From: Roseibium limicola | GTDB lineage: Bacteria; Pseudomonadota; Alphaproteobacteria; Rhizobiales; Stappiaceae | Assembly: GCF_017313085.1 (NCBI RefSeq) | Contig: NZ_JAFLNF010000009.1 | Span: 124,001 to 188,000 of the forward strand | Length of the DNA stretch: 64,000 bases | Direction: 5' to 3' | Part shown: positions 25,341 through 34,622 of the stretch, in pieces | Layout of the letters: each line of letters starts with the position of its first letter | Position numbering within the stretch: position 1 is the first letter of the stretch | Translations under genes and position numbers: made by a program | The notes under the pieces: generated by a model | Told to the model about the DNA's origin: nothing | The model's input: only the letters and a program-made list of their open reading frames with translations | Database searches by the model: none

Positions 25341-27962
25341 TTATGAGCCGGTCAGACCCGTGGTGCCTTTGGGGAGGCTGTTCAGGGCTGTCTCGATGGC
25401 TTCGACGGTCAGCGGCTTGGTCAGATAGCCTGCGGCTCCGGCGTTCGCCGCCTTCTGCTTGGCATCCTCCATCACATCGGCGGTCACCATGAACACAGGC
25501 GTTGAGGTCGCTCCACTGGCTGCCTCGACCTCGCGGATACGGCGAATAGCCGCAATGCCGTCAAGTCCCGGCATGTGGAGATCCATCAGGATCGCATCGA
25601 ATTGCGCGCTTGAAGCAGCCTCTACCGCCTGTTCTCCATCGGGCACCAGCGTCGCCTCATGTCCCAGTTTGCGCAACAGCGCGTCGGTCAGCAGCCGGTT
25701 GATGTCATTGTCCTCGGCGACAAGCAGTTTCATCGGCCGGGACGGGGCAAAGCTGATGCGGCTCTGGGTGAGCAGGCTGCGCGGCTCGCTGAAGTCGACC
25801 CAACATTGATCATCGACATCGTTCGCCATCAGGCCTTCAACAACGCTGACAAGGCTTTCCATCCGCACCGGACGGATCAGATAGGCGGAGTATCCGGCCT
25901 CACGCAGTCGATCCAGGCGGTCGCGCTCGGAGGGGGACACCAGAACCACGGCGCGGGCCTGACAACCGCACAGCCGTGCCGTGGCCAGCCAGCCGGCGCT
26001 GTCGGACAAGGTGGAATTGTCGGCTATGACCAGGTCGGCATCGACAAGCATGTTGTCGAGCGCCGGATCTCCGGGGGAAAACACCTTGGCCCGGGCGCCC
26101 TGGGAGGTCAGGCGCTCTGCCAGCAATGGCATTTCCACCGGACCAGAGCCGATCAGCACGATTGTTTTGCCGGCAAAGGTGGAGGTGGCGTCGGTGGCGA
26201 TCATCTCTTCGGGGACAGGCAGGCAGACGCGGAAGAGGGCGCCTCCTTCAGGGGCGGATTCCGCACTGATGCTGCCGTGCATCAGCTCTGTCAGTCTGCG
26301 GGCTATCGCCAGACCCAGGCCGGTGCCGCCGAACTTGCGCGCCCGTCCACGGTCGAGCTGTTCGAATTCCTCGAACAGGCGATCGGCATCGCCCTGCTGG
26401 AAGCCAATGCCCGTGTCGCGCACTTCGATCGTCAGCAGCGATCCGCCGTCTTCAGCCGGTGCCCCGTGAACCTGAATGGAGACGCCGCCATGCTCGGTGA
26501 ATTTTACGCCGTTTCCGGCAAGGTTGAACAGGATCTGCCGCACACGTGTCGAATCCAGTGTGACGGTTTCCGGCAGACCGGGCGCGATGAAACTGCCCAG
26601 TTCAAGCCCCTTGCCATGGGCCTTGGGGGCCAGCAGTTCCACCACATTGGCAATGATGGAGGTCAGACGGGTGGGGTTGGCCTCGATGTGAAGTTTGCCG
26701 GCTTCGACCTTGGAGAAATCCAGAACCTCGTCAATCAGCAGCAGCAGTGTTTCGCCGGAGGTTTCCAGCGCTTCGATATAGGCGCCCTGTTCCTTGGTCA
26801 GCCGGGTATCGCGCAACAGGGTGGCCATGCCGAGAATGCCGTTGAGCGGCGTGCGGATTTCGTGGCTGACGGTGGCCAGAAAGCGGGATTTCGCCTCGTT
26901 GGAGCTTTCCGCCGAGTGCCGGGCAGCCAGCAGTTCATCCTCCATCTCGCGTCGGTCAGTGACATCGCGCAGCACGGTCTGGACCAGCGGTTGGTCGGTC
27001 GTCGTGTCGCGCACATGGATGTCCATGCGGGAGAACCAGCGCGCGCCAAACCGCGTCTTCAACTCCACATCCCCGAAGGCAATCGGCCTGTCGGAAAAGG
27101 CAGAGGAGCCGCCTTCCGGGCCGCTCGATGCCATCTCGTTGGTGGTGGGGGAGGCCACAGCGGCCGACATCGCGCCGGCTTTTGCGGCTGTGCCTGTGGG
27201 GTGCGTGGCAAGTTCGTTCAAGGACAGAATGCAGCCGGTCAGCACCCGGTCGCGTGGACCGAAGGCAACGTCGGCTGCGGCATTCGCATAGACCACGGTG
27301 TTGTCATCGTCACGGCGCAGAACGATGTCGCCCAGCGTGGACAGAATGCTGGCCTGGCGCTCGTCGCTTTCGCGCAGCTCCCAGGCGGTGTCTTCCAGTT
27401 CTTCGCAGCGAGCGAGCAGACGGCGCAGCTTCTCATCCTTCATGGCGAGGGCCTGACGGTCGCGCTTGCGATCATCAACCATCATCCGCCAGACGCAAAG
27501 CGCACCGGAAAAGAACACCAGGGCCAGCCCGGCATAGCGGGTCTGCGGGTTGCTGACGAGGGTCAGGCCACCGAGCGCTCCGATGAGAATGCCGACGAGG
27601 GCCAGCAGCAGCAAGGCGGGCGGCGGTTCATGGGTGGTGATATCGGGGTTTTGCGAGCCCATGGCAGCCGTATTGGTGGCACCAGCGCCGATGGCATCTG
27701 CACTGAAAGGCACGTCTTCAGGTGCAGGCTTGTCCGTCGCTGCCGGACCGTCTGAAACGGTACCGGAGGCTGCCGTTTCAGAGGTGCCATCTCCAGACGC
27801 ATGCCCAGGCGTTTGCCCAGTGCGATCACTGCTGGCAGTCTGGTGCTCCACGCCCGGACCGATCTCCGTAGAGAACTCTGCCTCTTCCGCACGGAGGTCC
27901 GAGCGGTTCGGTTGGTCTGGGGGGGTGGAGGTCGTATGGCCGGATGTTGGATGCATGCCCAA
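25341..27962 (-). CDS. Hybrid sensor histidine kinase with two C-terminal receiver-like domains
   Basis: The protein has 873 residues. An acidic, Thr/Ser-rich N-terminal region (1-112) precedes a TM hairpin (about 115-160). A short coiled coil and a PAS-like region follow (about 200-335). The H-box is FLATVSHEIRTPLNGILGM (His367). The ATPase domain has N, G1 (DTGIGF) and G2 (GGTGLGLAIAR) boxes. A receiver-like domain at about 600-715 is degenerate: no acidic pair and no clear phosphoacceptor. The last receiver is intact (VAEDNDINR, Asp794 in LMDLHMPGLDG, Lys in YLTKP). Thus it is BarA-like in outline but lacks Hpt. No response regulator is adjacent; the input signal is unknown. Confidence 0.88.
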   Translation of the reverse strand: MGMHPTSGHTTSTPPDQPNRSDLRAEEAEFSTEIGPGVEHQTASSDRTGQTPGHASGDGTSETAASGTVSDGPAATDKPAPEDVPFSADAIGAGATNTAAMGSQNPDITTHEPPPALLLLALVGILIGALGGLTLVSNPQTRYAGLALVFFSGALCVWRMMVDDRKRDRQALAMKDEKLRRLLARCEELEDTAWELRESDERQASILSTLGDIVLRRDDDNTVVYANAAADVAFGPRDRVLTGCILSLNELATHPTGTAAKAGAMSAAVASPTTNEMASSGPEGGSSAFSDRPIAFGDVELKTRFGARWFSRMDIHVRDTTTDQPLVQTVLRDVTDRREMEDELLAARHSAESSNEAKSRFLATVSHEIRTPLNGILGMATLLRDTRLTKEQGAYIEALETSGETLLLLIDEVLDFSKVEAGKLHIEANPTRLTSIIANVVELLAPKAHGKGLELGSFIAPGLPETVTLDSTRVRQILFNLAGNGVKFTEHGGVSIQVHGAPAEDGGSLLTIEVRDTGIGFQQGDADRLFEEFEQLDRGRARKFGGTGLGLAIARRLTELMHGSISAESAPEGGALFRVCLPVPEEMIATDATSTFAGKTIVLIGSGPVEMPLLAERLTSQGARAKVFSPGDPALDNMLVDADLVIADNSTLSDSAGWLATARLCGCQARAVVLVSPSERDRLDRLREAGYSAYLIRPVRMESLVSVVEGLMANDVDDQCWVDFSEPRSLLTQSRISFAPSRPMKLLVAEDNDINRLLTDALLRKLGHEATLVPDGEQAVEAASSAQFDAILMDLHMPGLDGIAAIRRIREVEAASGATSTPVFMVTADVMEDAKQKAANAGAAGYLTKPLTVEAIETALNSLPKGTTGLTGS

Positions 27963-28190
27963 AGTCAGATACTCGCGAACTCTGTCTGATTGAATCCGAC
28001 TATGCGACGTAACCTTTGAGAAACCGTTTCACTCAACCGCCTCAACGCTAGGCAGATCTGACAGGGTTTCCCGCCATAGGGCGAGAAAAAGCCTTCAGGC
28101 CGAATGATTTATTGCCTTATCCACCCCGTTTGACCTTCGCCGGCAAGGGTGCACAAAACCTGAGTGCCTGTGCTGCTCGAGCCTTTTGCT
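27963..28190. other. Gap between comM stop and hybrid kinase start
   Basis: This 228-bp stretch carries the kinase promoter (minus strand). No convincing promoter hexamers, terminator or small ORF could be fixed. Confidence 0.35.
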
Positions 28191-29717
28191 TCACGCGGCT
28201 TGGGGGATCATCTCGTGGCCGCGATAGCTCAAGGCTTCGGCCAGATGGATCTTGCGCAGGCTTTCTTCGCCGTCCAGATCGGCCAGCGTCCGCGCCAGTT
28301 TCAACACCCGGTGATAGCCTCGGGCGCTCAGGCGAAAATGCTCGGCAGCTTCTTCCAGCAATTTTTTGCCAGCCGCATCCGGGCTGGCCACCTGCTCCAG
28401 CAAGGCGGCGGGAACCCGGGCATTGGTCATGCGATCCAGCCCCAGCGCCAGATAGCGCTCCTGTTGCAGCTCTCGCGCCAAGGCGACCCTGGCGGCCACA
28501 TCAGCCGATTTCTCACTGGAGGCGGGGCGGATCAGATCGCTGGCCATCACCGCCGGAACGTCGATCCTCAGATCGATGCGGTCGAGAAATGGGCCGGAAA
28601 GCCGGGCCTGATAGTCGCTGGCGCAGCGCGCCCCCTTGGCGCAGCGGTGGCCCGGCTCGCCGGCATAGCCGCAGCGACAGGGGTTCATGGCCGCCACCAG
28701 CTGAAAGCGGGCCGGGTAGGAGACACGATTGTTGGCCCGGGCAATCACCGCTTCACCGGCTTCCAGCGGCTGACGGAGGCTGTCGAGCACTTGCGGTTGA
28801 AACTCCGGCAGTTCATCGAGAAACAACACGCCGTGGTGGGCCAGGGAAACCTCACCGGGCTTTACCTTCAGCCCGCCGCCGATCAGAGCGGCCATGGAAG
28901 CCGAATGATGCGGGGCGCGGAACGGTCTCCGGTCGGTCAGCTTGCCCTCGGCCAGTTCGCCGGCCATCGAGGCGATCATCGAAACCTCCAGCAGTTCCTT
29001 AGGCGTCAAGGGAGGAAGCAACGATGGCAGGCGGCTGGCAAGCATCGACTTTCCGGCGCCGGGTGGCCCGCAGAAGAGAAGATTGTGTCCGCCGGCTGCC
29101 GCCACTTCCAGCGCCCGTTTCGCCGTCTCCTGACCACGCACATCTTGCAGATCGGCAAGAGCGGTGATTGGTGCGGACAGCCGAGCCTGTGGCCGTGAGA
29201 GAACTTGTGTTCCGGCGAAATGATTGACTAGTTGCAACAGGCTGTCAGGGGCGAGAACCGACATGTCTGCGTCGGCCCAGGCGGCTTCCGCACCACAGGG
29301 GCCTGGGCAGATCAGGCCTTTTCCCAGTCCATTGGCTCCCATGGCCGCGGGCAGAACCCCTGTAACCGGGGCCAAGCGGCCATCCAGCCCGAGTTCGCCG
29401 ACCACAGCATAAGAGGCGAGAAGATCACCTGGAATGGCGCCAATGGCGGCCATGATCCCCAAGGCGATTGGCAGGTCGTAATGCGACCCCTCCTTCGGCA
29501 GATCGGCGGGTGCCAGATTGACGGTCACCCGCTTGGCGGGTAGAGCAAGGCCGCAGGCCTGAAGGGCGGAGCGGACCCGCTCACGGCTTTCGCCCACTGC
29601 CTTGTCCGGCAGGCCAACAATGGTGAAACCGACCATCCCGGCACCGATTTGCACCTGCACATCCACGGGCAGAGCCTGAATGCCCTGAAAAGCCAACGTC
29701 GTTACACGAGAAACCAT
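28191..29717 (-). CDS. comM: YifB/ComM-family AAA ATPase (Mg-chelatase-like)
   Basis: The 508-residue protein has an N-terminal LonB-like domain (GLPDKAVGESRERVRSAL, VNLAPADLPKEGSHYDLP), an AAA+ core with Walker A CGPPGAGKSML and Walker B LFLDELPEF, and the Cys-containing NPCRCGY loop near the zinc-like GHRCAKG. ComM is a hexameric helicase that extends branch migration in natural transformation; non-competent bacteria carry it too. It is divergent from the BrnA-like gene. Confidence 0.92.
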   Translation of the reverse strand: MVSRVTTLAFQGIQALPVDVQVQIGAGMVGFTIVGLPDKAVGESRERVRSALQACGLALPAKRVTVNLAPADLPKEGSHYDLPIALGIMAAIGAIPGDLLASYAVVGELGLDGRLAPVTGVLPAAMGANGLGKGLICPGPCGAEAAWADADMSVLAPDSLLQLVNHFAGTQVLSRPQARLSAPITALADLQDVRGQETAKRALEVAAAGGHNLLFCGPPGAGKSMLASRLPSLLPPLTPKELLEVSMIASMAGELAEGKLTDRRPFRAPHHSASMAALIGGGLKVKPGEVSLAHHGVLFLDELPEFQPQVLDSLRQPLEAGEAVIARANNRVSYPARFQLVAAMNPCRCGYAGEPGHRCAKGARCASDYQARLSGPFLDRIDLRIDVPAVMASDLIRPASSEKSADVAARVALARELQQERYLALGLDRMTNARVPAALLEQVASPDAAGKKLLEEAAEHFRLSARGYHRVLKLARTLADLDGEESLRKIHLAEALSYRGHEMIPQAA

Positions 29718-29918
29718 CGGACGCTCCCTTATATCGCGAAAATTACGTTAGGGCATCTGTGGGTTGAAAACAAGAACGAATACGGAACAAAAATTCAGAA
29801 AACGGCTTGAGGCCTGCACCGACTGTGTGAAACGCCGCTGGACCGGAAGGAAAAAAACCAGCGTGGCCGCAATCCGTTTATACTTGCAGCCTTATCCTCT
29901 TGAAATTGGACCCAAAAC

Positions 29919-30158
29919 ATGGCCTATCCGCCCCGCCGTCACACCAGCGCCATCGACACGGCTGAAGCGCTTTTCAAAAAAGCCACGACCAAGCCGATTG
30001 ACGTCGCATCTCGGATGCAAAAGCCGGTCATTCCTGTCGGTAAGGAAAGTGTGTCGCTGCGTCTCGACAATGAGGTCCTGGCCCATTTTCAGGACGAAGG
30101 CCCCGGCTGGCAGGACCGCATCAACGCTGCACTCAGAAAGGCCGCCGGGTTAGAGTAA
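29919..30158 (+). CDS. Orphan BrnA-like antitoxin-family protein
   Basis: The 79-residue protein has a basic N-terminus, then ESVSLRLDNEVLAHFQDEG and PGWQDRINAALRKAAG, the ribbon-helix-helix pattern of BrnA-type antitoxins. In BrnTA modules, brnT lies directly upstream; here the 200 bp upstream (29718-29918) contains no toxin ORF. It may be a free-standing RHH regulator or a relic of a toxin-antitoxin pair. It has about 30 residues of N-terminal extension before the RHH core. Confidence 0.62.
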   Translation: MAYPPRRHTSAIDTAEALFKKATTKPIDVASRMQKPVIPVGKESVSLRLDNEVLAHFQDEGPGWQDRINAALRKAAGLE

Positions 30159-30291
30159 TCCCTGCGTCGCACCTGAGCCTGTTGCGCAAGGGCCTGCAAG
30201 AACGAACAAGACGCCCATGGGAACATATCCGGAGTGTCGGCGTTGCTGTCAGAAGTGCCTGACCCCAACCCGATGTCCCCGGAGGTAAGCT

Positions 30292-30774
30292 ATGCACGGC
30301 TCGTACACTCGCTTTTTCGCAATGATCGCCACGTCGACAGCGGTCATGCTCGGCCTCATGTATCTGAACACCTATGCGCCCGATCACGTCTTCTTCAGCG
30401 AGACGAGGTTGTACATGTCGCTGTACATGGGGGCGGCAATGATGGTGGTGATGCTCGCCTTCATGTTGCACATGTACCGGAATCGTACTGCCAACATTGC
30501 GATCTTTGCAGCTGCCGTGGTGATTTTCTCCGGCGCGCTCTATTTGGTCCGCTCGCAGGAAACCATTCAGGATGCTGCCTGGATGAAGGCAATGATCCCG
30601 CACCACTCGATCGCAATCCTTACCAGCCGCCGCGCGGAACTTTCCGATCCACGCGTTCGCGACCTTGCCGAGCGGATTATCGAGGCCCAGGTCAAGGAAA
30701 TCGCAGAGATGAAGGCACTGATCGCAGATCTTGAAGGCGAGACGAGTGAACGCCAAACAGTCTCCGCCAATTAA
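30292..30774 (+). CDS. DUF305-type membrane protein
   Basis: The ATG at 30292 has a strong GGAGGT 9 nt upstream. The 160 residues contain three TM helices (about 8-26, 38-62, 68-84), then a short C-terminal DUF305 piece: AAWMKAMIPHHSIAILTSRRAEL followed by VRDLAERIIEAQVKEIAEM. Classic DUF305 proteins are exported with a ferritin-like four-helix bundle and often accompany copper genes; here the domain is shortened to one His-His-bearing half behind a membrane bundle. No metal-resistance gene is adjacent. Confidence 0.8.
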   Translation: MHGSYTRFFAMIATSTAVMLGLMYLNTYAPDHVFFSETRLYMSLYMGAAMMVVMLAFMLHMYRNRTANIAIFAAAVVIFSGALYLVRSQETIQDAAWMKAMIPHHSIAILTSRRAELSDPRVRDLAERIIEAQVKEIAEMKALIADLEGETSERQTVSAN

Positions 30775-30863
30775 GTGTTCTCAGCGCCCTCTTGATGGCT
30801 TCGCTCGCAGGACATACGGCCTACGACCGATAATCCCCTTGAGACCCCAAGGCATGTCAGGCG

Positions 30864-33863
30864 TTAGTGCGCCTCGTCCCAATTGTCGGCGGCGCGGGCG
30901 TCGACCTGCAGCGGAACGGAGAGCTGCAGCACCGGCTCGCAGGCCTTTTCCATCACCTCGCGCACCAGGCAGATCGTCGCCTCGACCTGGGCTTCCGGCA
31001 CTTCGAAGATCAGTTCATCATGCACCTGCAGCAGCATTTGCGCGTCGAGCTTGGAGTGAGTCAGCCGGTCTTCCATCCGCACCATCGCCCGGCGCAGGAT
31101 ATCGGCGGCTGAACCCTGGATCGGAGCATTGATGGCTGCGCGCTCATAAAACGCCCGCATGCTCGGGTTCTTCGTGTTGACATCGGGATAATGTGCCTTG
31201 CGGCCAAAGATCGTCGTCACATAGCCATTCGCATGCACTTCCTTTTTCACCGCCTCCATGTAGTCCTTGATGCCGGGGAAGCGGCTGAAATAGGTCTTGA
31301 TGTAATCGGAGGCCTCGCCCCGGCCAATGCCCAGCTGAGCGGCCAGCCCAAAGGCGGAAATGCCGTAAATGATGCCGAAGTTGATGGCTTTCGCCCGACG
31401 GCGCACCATCGGATCCATATCCTCGATCGGCACGCCGAACATTTCGCTCGCCGTCATGGCGTGAATGTCGAGCCCCTCCTCAAACGCCGATTTGAGCTGC
31501 GGAATATCGGCCATATGCGCCAGCACGCGCAGTTCGATCTGGCTGTAGTCGGCCGAGATCAGCTTATGACCGGTGGCTGCGACAAAGGCCTTGCGGATTT
31601 TCCGCCCGGCTTCCGTGCGCACCGGAATGTTCTGCAGGTTCGGCTCCGACGAGGACAGGCGTCCGGTGGTGGTCGCCGCCAGCGCATAGGAGGTGTGAAC
31701 ACGTTTGGTCTCCGGGTGAATATACCCCGGAAGGGCGTCGGAATAGGTCGACTTCAGCTTGGACAACTGACGCCAGGAGACGATGCGCGACGGCAGCTCA
31801 TGGCCTTCCGCCGCCAGGTCTTCCAGCACGCTGGCAGAGGTCGACCAGGCGCCGGTCTTGGTCTTCTTGCCGCCTGGAAGTCCCATCTTGCCGAAGAGAA
31901 TGTCGCCAAGTTGTTTCGGCGAGCCGATGTTGAAGCTTTCTCCGGCCAGTTCGCGGATTTCGTCTTCCAGTGCGGCCATACCTTGGGCGAAATCGCCCGA
32001 GAGCCGCGACAGCATCTGCCGGTCGACGGAAATGCCGCGCTTTTCCATGCGGGCCAGCACCGGCGCCATCGGGCGTTCAAGGGTCTCATAGACCGTTGCC
32101 ATGCGCTCGGAGGCCAGACGCGGCTTCAGCACCTGCCACAGGCGCAGGGTGACGTCGGCATCTTCCGCCGCATAGGCGGTAGCCTTGTCAATCGGCACCT
32201 TGTCGAAGGTGATCATCGACTTGCCGGAGCCGCAGATGTCCTTGAACGGGATCGGCTTGTGGCCAAGCCAGCGTTCAGACAGTTCGTCCATGCCGTTGCC
32301 ACCGACACCGGCGTCCAGCGCATAGGAGAGCAGCATGGTGTCATCAAACGGTGCGATGTTGACGCCATAACGGGTCATCACCAGCCAGTCGTACTTCAGG
32401 TTTTGGGCAATCTTCAGAACCGCCCGGTCTTCCAGCATCGGTTTCAGGGCATCAAGCGCTTCCTGCAGGGGAATCTGACCGGCAACAAGGCCACCGCCTC
32501 CCAGCAGATCGCCTTCGCCGTCGACATGGCCCAACGGCACATAGCAGGCCCGACCCGGCGCGGTCGCCAGCGACAGACCGACCAGCTCCGCCTGCATGGC
32601 GTCCAGCGAGGTGGTTTCCGTGTCAAACGCCACATAACCGACCTCATAGGCCTCTGCGACCCATTCCTTCAGCCGGTCGAGCGCGGTGACGGTCTCATAG
32701 GCACTGCTGTCGATCACACTGTTGCGGGCCGCTTCCGTGCGCGCATTGGCCACCGTCGCCGGCAGCATCAGGTCGCCATCGGCAACCGACAGGGTCTCAC
32801 TGGAGCTGGTCTGGGCAGCGGCCGGACGGTTGGAAGGGGCATTCTCCGAAAGCCGACCCTTGTGGTCGGGCACGTCCCAGCCGGGTACCTGAAAGTCATC
32901 CGGTTCGATGTTGCCGGCTTCCGCGCCTGTCGCCTCGGCCACGCGCTTGGTCAGGGTGGTGAATCCCATTGCCTTGAGGAAGCCGACGGCCTTCGGGCCA
33001 TCAATATCGGTGACTGACAGATCGCCGACGGGAATTTCCACCGGAACGTCCTGCTTCAGCATGACAAGCTGTTTGGAAACCCGGGCCTGTTCGGCGAATT
33101 CGATGAGGTTTTCCCGGCGCTTGTTTTGCTTGATTTCCGTGGCGCGCGACAGGAGGGTTTCCAGATCGCCGAATTCGTTGATCAGCAGGGCAGCGGTTTT
33201 CAGGCCGATGCCGGGCACGCCGGGCACATTGTCGACGCTGTCTCCCGCCAGCGACTGCACCTCGACCACCTTGTCGGGACCAACGCCGAATTTTTCAAAG
33301 ACGTCCGGCTCCTCGAAGGTCTTGCCCTTCATGGTGTCGATCATCTTCACCTTTGGGCCGATCAGCTGCATCAGGTCCTTGTCGCCCGATGCAATGGTCA
33401 CCCGCGCCCCAAGGGCGGCGGCCTGCACGGCGTAGGTGGCGATCAGGTCATCGGCCTCAAAGCCTTCCTGCTCGATGCAATGGACGGAAAAGGCGCGGGT
33501 GGCCTGTCGGATCAGCCCGAACTGCGGCACCAGATCCTCCGGCGGATCCGGCCGATGCGCCTTGTATTCCGGGTAGATATCAGAGCGGAATGTTTTTGAA
33601 GAGTGGTCGAAGATCACCGCGAAATGGGTCGGCTCATCGCCTTCTTCTGGCGAAAGCCCTTCCTGCAGAAGCTTCCACAGCATGTTGCAGAAGCCGGAAA
33701 CGGCGCCAATCGGCAGGCCGTCGGGCTTGCGCGTCAAAGGCGGCAGCGCGTGGTAGGCGCGGAAAATGAAGGTGGAGCCGTCGACCAGGATCAGGTGGTC
33801 GTCGGGCGTCAGCGGGGTGCCAAGCGGGGCAGCGGTGTTTTCTGTCGACATGGCGCGGATCAT
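30864..33863 (-). CDS. polA: DNA polymerase I
   Basis: The protein has 999 residues. The 5'-3' exonuclease domain (about 20-310) contains VDGSTFIFRAYHA, SGDKDLMQL and GVPGIGLKTA. The 3'-5' exonuclease looks active: VAFDTETTSLD supplies the DxE motif. Polymerase motifs A (SADYSQIELRVLAHM), B (RRRAKAINFGIIYGIS) and C (QVHDELIFEVP) are intact. The second ATG (33851, MSTENTAAP) may be the true start. Cytoplasmic; Okazaki processing and repair. Larger than E. coli Pol I because of insertions around 310-390. Confidence 0.97.
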   Translation of the reverse strand: MIRAMSTENTAAPLGTPLTPDDHLILVDGSTFIFRAYHALPPLTRKPDGLPIGAVSGFCNMLWKLLQEGLSPEEGDEPTHFAVIFDHSSKTFRSDIYPEYKAHRPDPPEDLVPQFGLIRQATRAFSVHCIEQEGFEADDLIATYAVQAAALGARVTIASGDKDLMQLIGPKVKMIDTMKGKTFEEPDVFEKFGVGPDKVVEVQSLAGDSVDNVPGVPGIGLKTAALLINEFGDLETLLSRATEIKQNKRRENLIEFAEQARVSKQLVMLKQDVPVEIPVGDLSVTDIDGPKAVGFLKAMGFTTLTKRVAEATGAEAGNIEPDDFQVPGWDVPDHKGRLSENAPSNRPAAAQTSSSETLSVADGDLMLPATVANARTEAARNSVIDSSAYETVTALDRLKEWVAEAYEVGYVAFDTETTSLDAMQAELVGLSLATAPGRACYVPLGHVDGEGDLLGGGGLVAGQIPLQEALDALKPMLEDRAVLKIAQNLKYDWLVMTRYGVNIAPFDDTMLLSYALDAGVGGNGMDELSERWLGHKPIPFKDICGSGKSMITFDKVPIDKATAYAAEDADVTLRLWQVLKPRLASERMATVYETLERPMAPVLARMEKRGISVDRQMLSRLSGDFAQGMAALEDEIRELAGESFNIGSPKQLGDILFGKMGLPGGKKTKTGAWSTSASVLEDLAAEGHELPSRIVSWRQLSKLKSTYSDALPGYIHPETKRVHTSYALAATTTGRLSSSEPNLQNIPVRTEAGRKIRKAFVAATGHKLISADYSQIELRVLAHMADIPQLKSAFEEGLDIHAMTASEMFGVPIEDMDPMVRRRAKAINFGIIYGISAFGLAAQLGIGRGEASDYIKTYFSRFPGIKDYMEAVKKEVHANGYVTTIFGRKAHYPDVNTKNPSMRAFYERAAINAPIQGSAADILRRAMVRMEDRLTHSKLDAQMLLQVHDELIFEVPEAQVEATICLVREVMEKACEPVLQLSVPLQVDARAADNWDEAH

Positions 33864-33943
33864 GCCCCGCTGGAACGCCGCTGGAAAGACTTAATCCGAC
33901 ACTGTCCGCAAGGAAGTCGCCTGTGGTGGCAGGAGATGGACCG

Positions 33944-34258
33944 TCAGCTGATGGAGGCGGGCTCGATCTCCACCAGTCGCTGGACAGAATCGAGCGCTGC
34001 CTTGGTCCGGGGTGAATTCTCGGCGCTCTGCAGATCGTAGTTGATTTGCATGTTGAGCCAGTACTGCGGGGTCGTGTCGAACGCTTTGGCCAAATGCAGG
34101 GCCGTGTCGGCGGTGAGGCTGGTTTCCTGTTTGATCAAACGTTGAATGCGTTGGCGATCCAAGCCAAGGGCCTTGGCCAGCTTGCCAGCACTCAGACCAA
34201 GAGGCTCCAGATAGAGCTCCTTCAGGATTTCTCCGGGATGAAAGGCAGGAACTGTCAT
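33944..34258 (-). CDS. higA: HigA-type antitoxin
   Basis: The 104 residues start with AFHPGEILKELYLEPLGLS, followed by the HTH LAKALGLDRQRIQRLIKQETSL and the DTTPQYWLNMQINYDL segment, which are signatures of HigA/VapI-type antitoxins. It lies 18 bp after the toxin gene (toxin first, the higBA order). It likely binds the dyads at 34562-34585 and represses the operon. Its stop is 80 bp from the polA start. Confidence 0.93.
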   Translation of the reverse strand: MTVPAFHPGEILKELYLEPLGLSAGKLAKALGLDRQRIQRLIKQETSLTADTALHLAKAFDTTPQYWLNMQINYDLQSAENSPRTKAALDSVQRLVEIEPASIS

Positions 34259-34276
34259 GTGAGCTGCTCCAGATCT

Positions 34277-34558
34277 TCAGTGATAGTCGCAGATCTCCAC
34301 CTGATCCGGCCCTGTTGCCGTCCAGATAAAGCAGATGCGCCATTGCATGTTGATCGATACGGACCATTGTCCGTCGCGATCCCTGTCTAATGAATGTAGT
34401 CTGTTTCCCGGAGGAAATCGCAAATCTCTCAGATCGGTTGCGGCGTCCATAGCAGCGAGAAGCAGACGTGCTTTGCGCTCGAGGTTTGCCAGAAAGTGAC
34501 GTGGTTGGCCGCCTCTGGCAAAGGCTTCTGTCACACGGTTTCGATATCCCTGGATCAT
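34277..34558 (-). CDS. higB: HigB-type RelE-superfamily toxin
   Basis: The 93-residue protein has RKARLLLAAMDAATDLRDLRFPPGNRLHSL and a C-terminal WSVSINMQWRICFIW with VEICDYH, the pattern of HigB ribosome-dependent mRNA interferases. It is intact by length (family about 92 residues). The ATG at 34558 lies only a few bases downstream of the predicted transcription start, so the mRNA may be almost leaderless. Confidence 0.92.
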   Translation of the reverse strand: MIQGYRNRVTEAFARGGQPRHFLANLERKARLLLAAMDAATDLRDLRFPPGNRLHSLDRDRDGQWSVSINMQWRICFIWTATGPDQVEICDYH

Positions 34559-34561
34559 GCG

Positions 34562-34599
34562 ATGATATGTATCATACTGTGATACAGTCCAAACGTCAA
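34562..34599 (-). promoter_or_regulatory. higBA promoter and operator
   Basis: On the minus strand TTGACG (34599-34594), a 17-bp spacer and TATGAT (34576-34571) form a near-consensus sigma-70 promoter. Two overlapping inverted repeats cover the -10: GTATCA-N5-TGATAC (34569-34585) and ATGATA-N2-TATCAT (34562-34575). These are natural binding sites for the HigA helix-turn-helix, and occupancy would block RNA polymerase. Confidence 0.75.
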
Positions 34600-34622
34600 A
34601 TGACGGTGTTTTCTTACCCAGT

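Noticed and set aside
25659..27755. A 698-codon plus-strand frame opposite the hybrid kinase
   Set aside because: It is an antisense shadow of a GC-rich gene: no family motif, no ribosome-binding site, composition typical of reverse-frame translation.
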